Shown piece after piece: positions 18,168 to 29,915 of a stretch of 64,000 bases of DNA. Source of the stretch: Roseovarius albus (lineage in GTDB: Bacteria; Pseudomonadota; Alphaproteobacteria; Rhodobacterales; Rhodobacteraceae); contig NZ_FWFX01000008.1 of assembly GCF_900172335.1 (NCBI RefSeq), positions 124,001-188,000 of the forward strand, given 5' to 3'. The translations under genes were made by a program, and so were the position numbers. The notes under the pieces are model-generated. The model did not search any database. It worked only from the letters and a program-made list of their open reading frames with translations, and had not been told where the DNA came from. How positions within the stretch are numbered: the first letter of the stretch is position 1; the number at the start of each line of letters is the position of its first letter.

Positions 18168-20093
18168 ATGCTCAGGTTGCTTGCAGTACTAACACTCTTC
18201 TTTGCAGCCCCACTTTATGCGCAAGCTCCCAATTACGTTGGCTCCGAAAACTGTGTGGATTGCCATTCAGACGAAACCGCCGCGTGGGCGACGTCGCATC
18301 ACGCCAAGGCATGGATGGAGCCAAACCCAGACACTGTTTTAGGTGATTTTAACGACGCTCGATTTGAACATGACGATATGCAGGTTTCTTTCACGAAAGA
18401 GGGCGATGAATACAGTATTGCAGTGACTGAAAAGGACGGCACAACAACGTCATATCTCGTCCATTCAGTCGCTGGGGTCGCCCCATTACAACAATACCTG
18501 TTGGAAACCGAAGATGGCCGCCAACAAAGTTTCGATGTCACATGGGATGATGTCGAAAAGCGCTGGTATCACTTGTATCCGGATCAGGACCTACCGCCTG
18601 ATGACGGGTTGCATTGGACTGGCCCTTACAAGACATGGAACGCAAGGTGTGCTGAATGCCATGCCACTGATTATCAGCGGAATTATCAATCAGACACGCG
18701 CAGCTACAAATCAACTCAGGCTGAAATTGGAGTTGGTTGCGAGGCCTGCCATGGCCCAGCGTCGGAACACTTGAGATGGACCGCTGACGCAACCGAACGC
18801 GCTGAACTCGAGGCCCAAGGATTAGACGTCTACGGTTTTGCCTTTTCTTTTGACAGTGCCAATCCAGAAGCTGGTATTCAACAATGCGCGGGCTGCCATT
18901 CGCGGCGCGAGGCGTTGACAAACGGCAACCCCATTCCCGGCACGCCGTTTCACGATACCTACAGATTAGCGCGACTTCGTCCCGGGCTTTACCACGCGGA
19001 TGGGCAAATTTTGGAAGAGGTTTATGTGTACGGCTCTTTCCTTCAATCAAAAATGTATGCCCGCGGGGTGGGCTGTATGAACTGCCACGACCCACATAAG
19101 GCAGAGATCAAGGCTGAAGATAACGCCCTATGCACCCAATGCCATTCAGAAGCTGGAAACACCGATTTTCCAACCCTTTCTCTGAAAGATTATGACACGC
19201 CTGATCATCACAAACACCCAAAAAACAGCGAAGGCGCCCAGTGTAAAAACTGCCACATGATCGAACGCACCTATATGGGGATTGATGGGCGGCGCGATCA
19301 TTCGTTTCGTATTCCGCGCCCGGATTTATTCGAGCAAACTGGTGCACCGGATGCTTGCACGGATTGCCACGCAGATCAAACTCCGGATTGGGCCGCAAAA
19401 GCCATTGCTGACTGGCATCCCGGTTCACATAATCGCGGGCCACATTATGGAACAGTCTTTGCACAGGCGCAGGTCGATCCTGACTTGGTGGGGAAAGATC
19501 TGCAATCGATTGCACTTGATCCTGAACAAGCCGGCATTGTCCGAGCGACTGCTCTCTATCTTTTGCAGCCCGCCGCAGACGAGGGTTCAGCAACCATCCT
19601 GGCCTCGCTGCTCAAAGACCCTGATCCTCTCGTGCGCGAAAGTGCCGCTGAGTTTCAAAGCCACGCCGCACCGGTGGCACGGCTCGCTCGTCTGCTGCCG
19701 CTGTTAGAGGATCCACTCCGTGCAGTGCGCACTGCTGCGGCAAAGCAACTTCTGAACGTCTCTCCTGCGCTCATGCAGCCGGCAGAACGGCAGCTTCTTG
19801 TTCAAAGTATGGATGAATGGCAGGAATCGATGTCCACTCGCTTGGATTTCCCAGAAACTCACCTCGTGCTCGGCGGCATGGCCTTGACCATGCGCAACGC
19901 CGCCGCCGCAGCGCAAGCCTTCGGAGAAGTCGTACGATTGGACCCCCAGCGTGCCGAAGCCTGGTCAATGCTGGTGCGGTTGGCGCATATCAGTGGTGGT
20001 GCACATGACGCTTTAGCGGTTGTCGATCAAGCGCTGACATATTTGCCAAATGATCCAGTATTGCGCGGGTTGAAGGATGAGCTCGGACAATAA
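18168..20093 (+). CDS. Octahaem c-type cytochrome with HEAT and TPR repeats
   Basis: The 641-residue protein begins with a Sec signal peptide (cleavage near AQA, residue 20) and holds eight CxxCH haem sites: C29, C161, C191, C240, C303, C322, C359 and C397 (first Cys of each). After the haem part, residues about 440-540 look like HEAT repeats (ILASLLKDPDPLVRESAAE, PLLEDPLRAVRTAAAKQLL), and about 560-635 form two TPR-like helix pairs. Multihaem proteins with this HEAT/TPR tail are known in environmental bacteria and are thought to move electrons in the periplasm; substrate and partners are unknown. It stands alone, after tetR and before a terminator. Whether it serves the nearby exported molybdenum enzyme is speculative. 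Confidence 0.88.
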   Translation: MLRLLAVLTLFFAAPLYAQAPNYVGSENCVDCHSDETAAWATSHHAKAWMEPNPDTVLGDFNDARFEHDDMQVSFTKEGDEYSIAVTEKDGTTTSYLVHSVAGVAPLQQYLLETEDGRQQSFDVTWDDVEKRWYHLYPDQDLPPDDGLHWTGPYKTWNARCAECHATDYQRNYQSDTRSYKSTQAEIGVGCEACHGPASEHLRWTADATERAELEAQGLDVYGFAFSFDSANPEAGIQQCAGCHSRREALTNGNPIPGTPFHDTYRLARLRPGLYHADGQILEEVYVYGSFLQSKMYARGVGCMNCHDPHKAEIKAEDNALCTQCHSEAGNTDFPTLSLKDYDTPDHHKHPKNSEGAQCKNCHMIERTYMGIDGRRDHSFRIPRPDLFEQTGAPDACTDCHADQTPDWAAKAIADWHPGSHNRGPHYGTVFAQAQVDPDLVGKDLQSIALDPEQAGIVRATALYLLQPAADEGSATILASLLKDPDPLVRESAAEFQSHAAPVARLARLLPLLEDPLRAVRTAAAKQLLNVSPALMQPAERQLLVQSMDEWQESMSTRLDFPETHLVLGGMALTMRNAAAAAQAFGEVVRLDPQRAEAWSMLVRLAHISGGAHDALAVVDQALTYLPNDPVLRGLKDELGQ

Positions 20094-20095
20094 AA

Positions 20096-20125
20096 ATACC
20101 TCAGCTCTATCCAGAGCCGAGGTAT
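20096..20125. terminator. Terminator between the octahaem cytochrome and gyrB
   Basis: ATACCTCAGCTCT and AGAGCCGAGGTAT form a 13-base stem with one mismatch and a 4-base loop (ATCC), 2 bases after the cytochrome stop. The convergent gyrB ends at 20147, so it can serve either side; the A-rich run before it suits leftward, and the T/A run after it suits rightward, termination. Confidence 0.75.
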
Positions 20126-20146
20126 CTATAGAGTATTGGATGTCGC

Positions 20147-22687
<2,541 letters not shown>

Positions 22688-22714
22688 TTAATAATGGGAG
22701 GTTCGAATTCCCCA

Positions 22715-24520
22715 TCAGTTCTTGAGAATTTCATACACCAACAGCTTATCGTTGAGGCCTTCAATCTCCGCCAGCCAGGCGGCTTTCCCACCAGCGGCAA
22801 GTCGCGTGCCAAAGGAATCTTTAGAGCCGTATACTCCATTTCGACATAGCAGCAGATAATCTGCATTTGTCCGTCGCGTCGCCTCTAGAAGTGCGGTTTC
22901 GTCTTTCTCGAACGGCAAGGCACCATCGCGAAAAGCATCCGGGCTACGGTGATATGGCCCGGTCATCACTGAATGAGAGGTTAGTAACAGGATCGGGGCA
23001 CTAAAGTTAGCCGACGCAAACACATTACCGGCCGGAATCTTGTTTAACTCTCGCAACAATTCAGGCTCTCGACAGGTTTCAATCGCAACAGTTCGGACAA
23101 GATTCGAGGAAGCTTCCTCAGTTCCGCCTTTCTTTGCTGAATTTAAGAGCAGAGCAACACTGGGGGACACAACAACGACCAGAAGAGGGATGAGAAGAAC
23201 CATTGCTCGCTTGCTGTCCCCGTCACGGCAAGCATTCATGAAAGCGGCAAGCGAAAATCCAATCAACATCGGGATCACCGATGCCGCCAACAAGATCAGG
23301 CGAATTTGCGACAAGCTCGCAATCACGCCAAGCCACGCAAACAACAACAAAATACCCAAACGCCCAGTGGTAGCACGGTCTTCGTGCTGCATGTGCAATC
23401 GGCAGCCCCAGATAATTGTAGTTAAGACAGTTATGACCACGGTTGGTATCGCGATTGTAAACGCAGATGATCGCCCTTCAACAATGGTTAGAACCGCAGA
23501 GTGTCCTTCTGTGACACGGTAGCGAATGATATCAATAACATCCTGCGGCAGGCTGCCATATGGCCCTGCAAAGCAAGGTTCAATTAAAGGATAGAGAAGC
23601 AAAATACCCAAACCACACAACCCGACAAAGACAACCGCCCGCGCAAAATGATGGGCAAGATTCGCTGCAGCAAGCGCATAAACAACACAAATCCCCGCTC
23701 CAACTCCGGCAATTGATACATAAGGTACGGACAATTCATCGCAGTGCTTCAATCCCCACTCTGAACTCGGGGACTGCCCTAAGAACAGCAACGCACTGCC
23801 TAATGCAACAGCAACACTGAATGCCAATAGCTGCGATACAGCATGCTCGTATTGCAACAAAGCGCGCACGACAAGCAGCCCAGCAAACAAAGCGATAACC
23901 AACAAAGCCTCGAGGCCAACAGCCAAAGATAGGGCGGCTGCAAGTCCACCCAACAAACCTCGCCCAATTGCGAGGCCCGGCAAAACAGCTGTGAACGTCA
24001 TAACGGTCATCAGCAGAATCTGAACATTGTGATGATCCAGACGCACGCCAGAGAAATACTCGCTCCCGGTTACTGACCAAAGCAGAAGCGCCATCAACGA
24101 GGTTGCACCGACTAAGGGCCCAAACATTTTGCGCGCGCTGTATCCCGTTAACAGTGCAAGCAGAATGAACAAAAACGCTGGCCAAAGAACAATCCCGACC
24201 GACATGGCCTGATCCAACGTTAAAACCCAAGTTAACGGCCAGATTAACGCTGCGATTCCAAGATCAACATAGCGGGACCAATGCAAGTCCAACCCCTCGG
24301 GAGGGAGCATTCTGTATTGACGAATGTCATACCAATCTTGGCCGTTCATCCAGTCCTGCACAGATAGAAAGCGCATGATGTCGTCGTTGCCAGACATCGA
24401 TAGAGTATCAACGGCCGACAGGCCCGCAAAAATGGCAACGGTAACTCGGACCCCGATCACAAGAGCAAGTACAATCTTGAAAATCTTTTCATCAGATGGG
24501 TTTAGCGCAAATGCATTCAT
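22715..24520 (-). CDS. GT-C-like polytopic membrane protein, putative lipid-linked sugar transferase
   Basis: This 601-residue protein has about 11-13 hydrophobic helices and a C-terminal non-membrane domain of about 130 residues. After helix 1, the first loop has the acidic motif GNDDIMRF (D46, D47), as in GT-C fold enzymes that use polyprenol-phosphate sugars; a second region with charged residues is RLDHHNVQILL near 160. The C-terminus (ANFSAPILLLTSHSVMTGP ... ADYLLLCRNGVY) resembles the lumenal/periplasmic tails of such enzymes. The divergent GT2 and GtrA genes make a matching set. The exact sugar and acceptor are unknown. Confidence 0.7.
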   Translation of the reverse strand: MNAFALNPSDEKIFKIVLALVIGVRVTVAIFAGLSAVDTLSMSGNDDIMRFLSVQDWMNGQDWYDIRQYRMLPPEGLDLHWSRYVDLGIAALIWPLTWVLTLDQAMSVGIVLWPAFLFILLALLTGYSARKMFGPLVGATSLMALLLWSVTGSEYFSGVRLDHHNVQILLMTVMTFTAVLPGLAIGRGLLGGLAAALSLAVGLEALLVIALFAGLLVVRALLQYEHAVSQLLAFSVAVALGSALLFLGQSPSSEWGLKHCDELSVPYVSIAGVGAGICVVYALAAANLAHHFARAVVFVGLCGLGILLLYPLIEPCFAGPYGSLPQDVIDIIRYRVTEGHSAVLTIVEGRSSAFTIAIPTVVITVLTTIIWGCRLHMQHEDRATTGRLGILLLFAWLGVIASLSQIRLILLAASVIPMLIGFSLAAFMNACRDGDSKRAMVLLIPLLVVVVSPSVALLLNSAKKGGTEEASSNLVRTVAIETCREPELLRELNKIPAGNVFASANFSAPILLLTSHSVMTGPYHRSPDAFRDGALPFEKDETALLEATRRTNADYLLLCRNGVYGSKDSFGTRLAAGGKAAWLAEIEGLNDKLLVYEILKN

Positions 24521-24707
24521 TATCGTGCGGGTCTCAATAATCAGTATGAGTTGGTGTTAAAGTTCAGAAAACTTCGGCGTATTTATGACGCAAATAAGCA
24601 TGAGATCAACATTCGGCATCTGTGCACCAAACCACGGGATTACCCCGGGCTCGCCTCAATTTCGCCCGTCTCAGCACTATCATCTTAATGAAACGCTGAC
24701 TTGAATC

Positions 24708-24719
24708 ATTTGTACAAAT
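24708..24719. promoter_or_regulatory. 12-base palindrome before the GT2 gene
   Basis: ATTTGTACAAAT is a perfect palindrome ending 15 bases before the GT2 start, within the 214-base divergent region between the GT-C-like and GT2 genes. It may be an operator; no regulator is encoded nearby. Confidence 0.35.
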
Positions 24720-24734
24720 CACAGTGCGTGGGGC

Positions 24735-25757
24735 ATGAACACGATGAGCAACGTCGTATCTGATTTTTTTACCAAAGCCAAAACGGACGCACCCTTCATG
24801 GGCCTGTCTCTCGCAGTATTAGTCCCATGCTATAACGAAGGGGCCGCGATTGCGACGGTCGTTAAGGACTTCAAGTACCATTTGCCGACAGCGGACATCT
24901 ATGTCTACGACAATAATTCAATGGACGATACAATTGCCCAAGCGCGCGCAGCGGGCGCAATCGTGCGTAGTGAACCTCGGCAGGGCAAAGGCCACGTGGT
25001 ACGCCGGATGTTCTCCGATGTGGATGCAGATGTCTACATCATGGTTGATGGCGATGACACATACGATGCATCCAAAGCTCCAGACATGATCAGCGAGATG
25101 ATTGAAGAAGGTTTGGATCTGGTCAATGGAGTGCGTATCGCCGAAAGCACATCTGCATATCGACCTGGACACAAGTTCGGCAACAAAATGCTGTCAGGGA
25201 TTGTACAGGCAATTTTTGGTCGCGGGACGACCGACATGCTCTCGGGTTATCGTGTGTTTTCCAACCGATTTGTCAAAACCTTTCCCATGATGTCGCGTGG
25301 GTTTGAGGTTGAGACAGAACTGACGGTTCATGCGCTGGAACTTCAAATGCCAATCGGCGAGATCCACGGTAGTTTCAAGGATCGCGCAGAAGGGTCGGAA
25401 AGCAAACTCAACAGCATTCGTGATGGGGTCCGTATTCTGAAAACCATTGCCCGTCTTTGGTCACAAGAGCGTCCTTTCGCGGTTTTGGGCAGCGCAGCCG
25501 CAATCTTCGCTTTGGTATCGTTGATACTTGCTGCCCCAGTGTTCGTTGAATACTTCCAAACGGGATTGGTTCCGCGCCTGCCCACAGCCGTCTTGTCCGC
25601 AACGATGATGAGCATCGCCTTTTTGCTTGCTCTTGTCGGTCGCATTCTAGATCTGATCACCAAAGGCCGACAAGAAAGCAAACGCATGCAATATTTGGCT
25701 GTGCCAGGTGTTTTGTCTGAAGCTCAAACGCGCAGGCGTGCCCAGAGCAATGACTGA
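24735..25757 (+). CDS. Family 2 glycosyltransferase, polyprenol-phosphate sugar synthase type
   Basis: A 340-residue DPM1/ArnC-like transferase that would load a sugar from a nucleotide donor onto undecaprenyl phosphate. The GT-A domain (about 25-240) starts with LAVLVPCYNEG (26-36), has YDNNSMDDT (58-66) and the DxD-type metal site VDGDDTY (104-110), and ends with an amphipathic part. Two transmembrane helices follow (about 250-275 and 285-310). Its stop overlaps the gtrA start by 8 bases (ATGACTGA), so the pair is co-translated. With GtrA, a flippase-like partner, it forms the usual two-step Gtr module for O-antigen or glycan decoration. Confidence 0.9.
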   Translation: MNTMSNVVSDFFTKAKTDAPFMGLSLAVLVPCYNEGAAIATVVKDFKYHLPTADIYVYDNNSMDDTIAQARAAGAIVRSEPRQGKGHVVRRMFSDVDADVYIMVDGDDTYDASKAPDMISEMIEEGLDLVNGVRIAESTSAYRPGHKFGNKMLSGIVQAIFGRGTTDMLSGYRVFSNRFVKTFPMMSRGFEVETELTVHALELQMPIGEIHGSFKDRAEGSESKLNSIRDGVRILKTIARLWSQERPFAVLGSAAAIFALVSLILAAPVFVEYFQTGLVPRLPTAVLSATMMSIAFLLALVGRILDLITKGRQESKRMQYLAVPGVLSEAQTRRRAQSND

Positions 25758-26172
25758 TCTGCCCCACCAACGGCGCCTCTTTGACTGGCCTGTGGCCCGG
25801 TTTCTGGTGATTGGCAGCCTCGGCTTTATCGTGGATGCAAGCGTTTTACTTGTCTTGATACTTTGTGGCGGCGATGCCTATGTTTCTCGCCTGATCAGCT
25901 TTGCCGCTGCGGTTATCGTAACGTGGTGGGGTAACCGAACATGGACGTTCAGAGAGCGTGTTGATCAACCTAAATACAAAGAGCTTTCTGCCTACTTTCT
26001 CGTTCAAACCTGTGGCGCCGGTATTAATTACGGTATTTATGCATTGGTGTTGTTTTGGATCGGCACTAGTCCCTTGCAGGTACTAGTTGCCTTGGCCTGC
26101 GGCTCTGTTACTGCTCTATTTTTCAATTTTTTTGGCGCAAAGAATGCTGTTTTCCATTCAGGGTCACATTGA
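25750..26172 (+). CDS. GtrA-family membrane protein (putative sugar-lipid flippase)
   Basis: A 140-residue GtrA-type protein with four transmembrane helices (about 15-35, 40-60, 80-100 and 110-130). The start ATG at 25750 overlaps the GT2 stop; a longer frame upstream (25708) lies inside the GT2 gene and is rejected. The motif WWGNRTWTFRE after helix 2 is typical of the family. GtrA proteins move undecaprenyl-phosphate-linked sugars across the inner membrane or modify such reactions. It is convergent with recF, and the two stop regions overlap by 9 bases. Confidence 0.9.
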   Translation: MTDLPHQRRLFDWPVARFLVIGSLGFIVDASVLLVLILCGGDAYVSRLISFAAAVIVTWWGNRTWTFRERVDQPKYKELSAYFLVQTCGAGINYGIYALVLFWIGTSPLQVLVALACGSVTALFFNFFGAKNAVFHSGSH

Positions 26173-27249
26173 GTCTTCGCCCGTAACTTCGATCGGTTGC
26201 GCTCGCTCCGACAATTCCGAAAACAGCTCTTCTCCTGTTCCGGTCATCCAAGCCTGCGCTCCCAAAGCGCAAAGCTCGTCGTACAGCGCGGCGCGACGGT
26301 TGGCGTCCAGATGTGCCGCGACTTCGTCTAATAAGAGAATCGGCGGTGCGCCAAAATCGCGAGCTAATGCGCGGGCATTGGCTAAGATCAGCGACACTAA
26401 CAATGCTTTTTGTTCCCCAGTGGAACAATCTCGGGCGGGTACGCCCTTGGCCGCATACACCCCGTAAAGGTCGGCACGATGCGGGCCAACAAGAGTGCGC
26501 CCCGCCGCCAGATCGCGAAACCGACTTTCGGATAATGCTTCCCGAAAATCGGATTCGGTTTCTGGCATCTCGCCTTCGCTCATCGTCAGTTCAAGGTCCG
26601 CCGCAGGAAATGAGGTTTCTGCCTGGGCCTGCGCAGTCTGCAATTGCTCCAAGGCAAACATGCGATTTCGGTGGATCGCAAGGCCCGCCTCCGCCATCTG
26701 CCGTTCCAGTGCCACATACCAATGTCCGTCACGCACTTGATCCTTCAACAAGCGGTTGCGTTCGCGCATAGCCTTTTCATAGGCCAGTGACGCTTCTGCA
26801 TGCGAAGGATCAAAGCTGAGAGTCATTCGGTCCAGAAACCGCCGCCGCCCTTCGGCACCTTCGATCCAAAGCCGGTCCATGGACGGGATCAGCCACAATA
26901 CCCGCGCGATCCGCCCCAGTGCCATTTGTGATGCAGCCTTCCCATCAATGCGCACCTGCCGGGCAGAGCCATTCTCTGACCAGATTTCGATCTCGTGTAC
27001 TTGATGTAGGGAATGAAGGATTCCGGTCAGCTTCCAGCCCAAATCATCGGGATGCCGCGCCATATCCTGCGCTGACGCCCGGCGTATTCCCCGGCCCGGA
27101 GAAAATAGCGAGACCGCCTCCAGAATATTGGTTTTTCCAGCTCCGTTGGGTCCGTGTATGGCAATCGGGCGTTGATCCAGCGTCAGCGTCGCGGATTTAT
27201 GCGAGCGAAAGTACGACAGCGTCAGGGCAGAGAGGTAAAGTCCCGGCAT
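26164..27249 (-). CDS. recF: DNA replication and repair protein RecF
   Basis: The 361-residue SMC-like ATPase loads or stabilises RecA at gapped forks with RecO and RecR. Walker A is GPNGAGKTN at residues 33-41; the ABC-type signature is in STGEQKALLVSL, and Walker B is in PILLLDEVAAHLD. The start at 27249 gives MPGLYLSALTLS, the expected beginning. It follows dnaN (start of recF 53 bases beyond the dnaN stop), so dnaA-dnaN-recF is a leftward replication operon. Its 3' end overlaps gtrA by 9 bases tail to tail. Confidence 0.96.
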   Translation of the reverse strand: MPGLYLSALTLSYFRSHKSATLTLDQRPIAIHGPNGAGKTNILEAVSLFSPGRGIRRASAQDMARHPDDLGWKLTGILHSLHQVHEIEIWSENGSARQVRIDGKAASQMALGRIARVLWLIPSMDRLWIEGAEGRRRFLDRMTLSFDPSHAEASLAYEKAMRERNRLLKDQVRDGHWYVALERQMAEAGLAIHRNRMFALEQLQTAQAQAETSFPAADLELTMSEGEMPETESDFREALSESRFRDLAAGRTLVGPHRADLYGVYAAKGVPARDCSTGEQKALLVSLILANARALARDFGAPPILLLDEVAAHLDANRRAALYDELCALGAQAWMTGTGEELFSELSERAQPIEVTGEDSM

Positions 27250-27301
27250 GCCGCCCCTTCATCTTTCTTAAGATACTCCCGCCGAAGATATCCAACCGCG
27301 G

Positions 27302-28420
27302 TCAAACGCGCATCGGCATAACCACATAAACCGCCGTGGTATCATTGCCTTCACGCATCAACGTCGGATCACCGGAAGAATTGAACATAAAGACCGCGTT
27401 TTCACGATCAACCTGGCTGGCGATTTCAAGCAGGTACTTGGCATTGAAACCTATTTCCAGACGCTCATCACCGTATGCCACCGCAAGCTCTTCCTCCGCC
27501 GCACCGCTATCTGGCGCGTTAACGGAAAGGATCAGACGGTCCTCATCCAGCGCCAGCTTAACTGCACGAGAACGTTCCGAGCTCACGGTTGCCACACGGT
27601 CCACCGCTTTTGCAAACTCAGCGGCGTCAACTTCCAACCGTCGGGTGTTGCCCTGCGGAATGACGCGTGTGTAATCAGGGAATGTGCCGTCGATCACCTT
27701 TGATGTCAGAGTGATGTCCGGTGTCGCAAAGCGGATCTTGGTCTCGGAAACGGAAACGGCGATTTTCATCTCGTCGTCATCCAGCAGCTTGCGCAATTCG
27801 CCAACGGTTTTGCGTGGCACAATCACGCCCGGCATGTCACTCGCTCCATCGGGCAGATCGCTATCAATGCGGGCCAGGCGATGTCCATCGGTCGCCACGC
27901 AACGCAGCACCTTGCCGCCATCGGCGTCAGAGACATGCATGTAAACGCCGTTCAGGTAGTAACGTGTTTCTTCAGTCGAGATCGCGAACTTCGACTTATC
28001 GAACAGACGGCGCAGCTCTGGTGCTTTGGCACTAAAGTTACTGGCATATTCTGAGGATGCCATGACCGGAAAGTCTTCTTTCGGCAAAGTTGCTAAGCTG
28101 AAGTTCGAGCGCCCTGCGTCCACTGTCAGACGGCCAGTGGCGGCATCGGCGGTCAGATTAACCAGTGCACCGTCAGGAAGTTTACGCACAATCTCGTGTA
28201 GCAAAACGGCAGAAACGGTTGTCGCCCCGGCTTGTTCAACTTTGGCCGGGGCCTTGTCGACCACCTCGATATCCAGATCCGTAGCGCGGAAGTGGACAGC
28301 ATCACCTTCGGCTTCGATCAGGACGTTCGCCAAAATTGGAATGGTGTTGCGTCGCTCGACAACAGATTGCGCCTGACTAACTGCCTTGAGCAGCGTTGCG
28401 CGCTCGATGCTGAGTTTCAT
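27302..28420 (-). CDS. dnaN: DNA polymerase III beta sliding clamp
   Basis: The 372-residue ring-forming processivity clamp has three repeated domains of about 120 residues each. It starts MKLSIERATLLKAVSQAQ and ends with YVVMPMRV, the hydrophobic-pocket C-terminus to which clamp-binding motifs dock. Full length and typical for alphaproteobacteria. It lies 130 bases downstream of dnaA and 52 upstream of recF on the same strand. A short leader separates it from dnaA, but I see no clear terminator, so readthrough from the dnaA promoter is likely. Confidence 0.97.
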   Translation of the reverse strand: MKLSIERATLLKAVSQAQSVVERRNTIPILANVLIEAEGDAVHFRATDLDIEVVDKAPAKVEQAGATTVSAVLLHEIVRKLPDGALVNLTADAATGRLTVDAGRSNFSLATLPKEDFPVMASSEYASNFSAKAPELRRLFDKSKFAISTEETRYYLNGVYMHVSDADGGKVLRCVATDGHRLARIDSDLPDGASDMPGVIVPRKTVGELRKLLDDDEMKIAVSVSETKIRFATPDITLTSKVIDGTFPDYTRVIPQGNTRRLEVDAAEFAKAVDRVATVSSERSRAVKLALDEDRLILSVNAPDSGAAEEELAVAYGDERLEIGFNAKYLLEIASQVDRENAVFMFNSSGDPTLMREGNDTTAVYVVMPMRV

Positions 28421-28550
28421 GCCCTCACTCCCTTACAGGTCACGGTTTGATACCGGGAGGGGCAAGTTATCACCTTCCCCGACCGGCTCAAGTCTTTTCT
28501 TTTGTAGAGTTTTCAGCCCATTTGCCTTGATGGTCAAGGGGGTCGCGGCC

Positions 28551-29915
28551 TCAGCCTTCAAGAGTGCGGCGCAGAAGCTCCAGATCTTCGGCAATCTGGG
28601 CGTCTTGCGTGCGCAGTTCTTCGATGCGCTTCACCCCATGCATGACGGTGGTGTGGTCACGGCCACCGAAACGACGGCCGATTTCCGGCAGCGAGCGGCT
28701 GGTCATCTGCTTGCACAGATACATTGCCACCTGACGCGGGCGCGCAAAGTTGCGCAGGCGCTTGGGACCGATCATATCCGACAACCGGATGTTGTAATGA
28801 TCCGAGACTTGGCGTTGGATTTCTTCCACCGAAATTTTGCGTTCAGAGGCGCGCAGTACGTCGGCCAAACAATCTTGTGTCAGTTCGAGCGTGATTTCAT
28901 GACCAACCAGAGAGGCAAAGGCGAACAGACGGGTCAGCGCGCCCTCAAGCACGCGCACGTTGGTGCTGATGCGATGCGCAAGAAATTCAAGCACGCCATC
29001 AGCCATTTTCAAATCAGGATACTGCCGGAAGAATTGATCAGTTTTAGTTTGAAGAATACCAAGGCGCAATTCGTAGTCGGTCGGGTGCAGGTCAACAACA
29101 AGGCCGCATTGCAGGCGTGACTTGATGCGCTCTTCCAGATTCTGGATTTCACCCGGCGCACGATCTGCCGAAATGATGATCTGCTTGTTCTGATCCACAA
29201 GTGCGTTAAAGGTGTGAAAGAATTCTTCCTGCGTGCTGTCCTTGCCCGCGATGAACTGCACATCATCCACCATAAGCACGTCAACCGAACGAAACATTTC
29301 CTTGAAGTCCATCATCTTGCGATCACGCAGGGCCTGAACAAAGCGATACATGAATTGTTCGGCCGACAAATAAACCACGTTCAGATCAGGACGGCGGGTC
29401 TTCAACTCCCATGCGATGGCATGCATCAGGTGGGTTTTCCCAAGGCCAACCCCACCATACAAAAACAGCGGATTGAAGGTGACTGGGCCACCTTCCGCGA
29501 CACGTTTAGCAGCAGCATGAGCCAGTTCGTTGGGTTTGCCTACAACGAAACTGTCAAAAGTAAAACGTGCATCAAGCGGTGCAGTCGGAACCTGGTTTTC
29601 ATCAGCAGTTGCCGCAACCGGTTCAGGTTCCGCGGCCTTGGGTTCAGGCTTTGGCGTGGCAGTGGTGTTGGCCGCAGTCTGGAATTGGATCCGACGCACA
29701 TCAGGGGCCAGGCTATTAACATGATAGAGGATCAGATCGCCAAAGTTTTGCGACACATAATTGCCCAAAAAAACTGTTGGCACGGCAAAGGTCACAACGC
29801 CGTCAGCGATATACGACAGTTCAAGCGGCTCAATCCAATTCTTAAAATTATTTTTCCCGACAGATGCGAGAAGATTTTGTTTCAATTGGCCCCATTGTTC
29901 TTTTGTCATATCCAC
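28551..29915 (-). CDS. dnaA: Chromosomal replication initiator DnaA
   Basis: The 454-residue protein unwinds the replication origin. The N-terminal DnaB-interacting domain I (about 1-80, EQWGQLKQNLLASVGKNNF) and a short linker rich in Ala/Pro/Glu (about 85-115) precede the AAA+ domain, with Walker A GGVGLGKTHL and Walker B MVDDVQF. Domain IV ends with the DNA-binding signature GGRDHTTVMHGVKRI. The frame begins with GTG at 29915; an ATG at 29909 is an alternative start. It is upstream of dnaN on the same strand and faces away from rpsT, with 508 bases between them. Confidence 0.97.
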   Translation of the reverse strand: MDMTKEQWGQLKQNLLASVGKNNFKNWIEPLELSYIADGVVTFAVPTVFLGNYVSQNFGDLILYHVNSLAPDVRRIQFQTAANTTATPKPEPKAAEPEPVAATADENQVPTAPLDARFTFDSFVVGKPNELAHAAAKRVAEGGPVTFNPLFLYGGVGLGKTHLMHAIAWELKTRRPDLNVVYLSAEQFMYRFVQALRDRKMMDFKEMFRSVDVLMVDDVQFIAGKDSTQEEFFHTFNALVDQNKQIIISADRAPGEIQNLEERIKSRLQCGLVVDLHPTDYELRLGILQTKTDQFFRQYPDLKMADGVLEFLAHRISTNVRVLEGALTRLFAFASLVGHEITLELTQDCLADVLRASERKISVEEIQRQVSDHYNIRLSDMIGPKRLRNFARPRQVAMYLCKQMTSRSLPEIGRRFGGRDHTTVMHGVKRIEELRTQDAQIAEDLELLRRTLEG

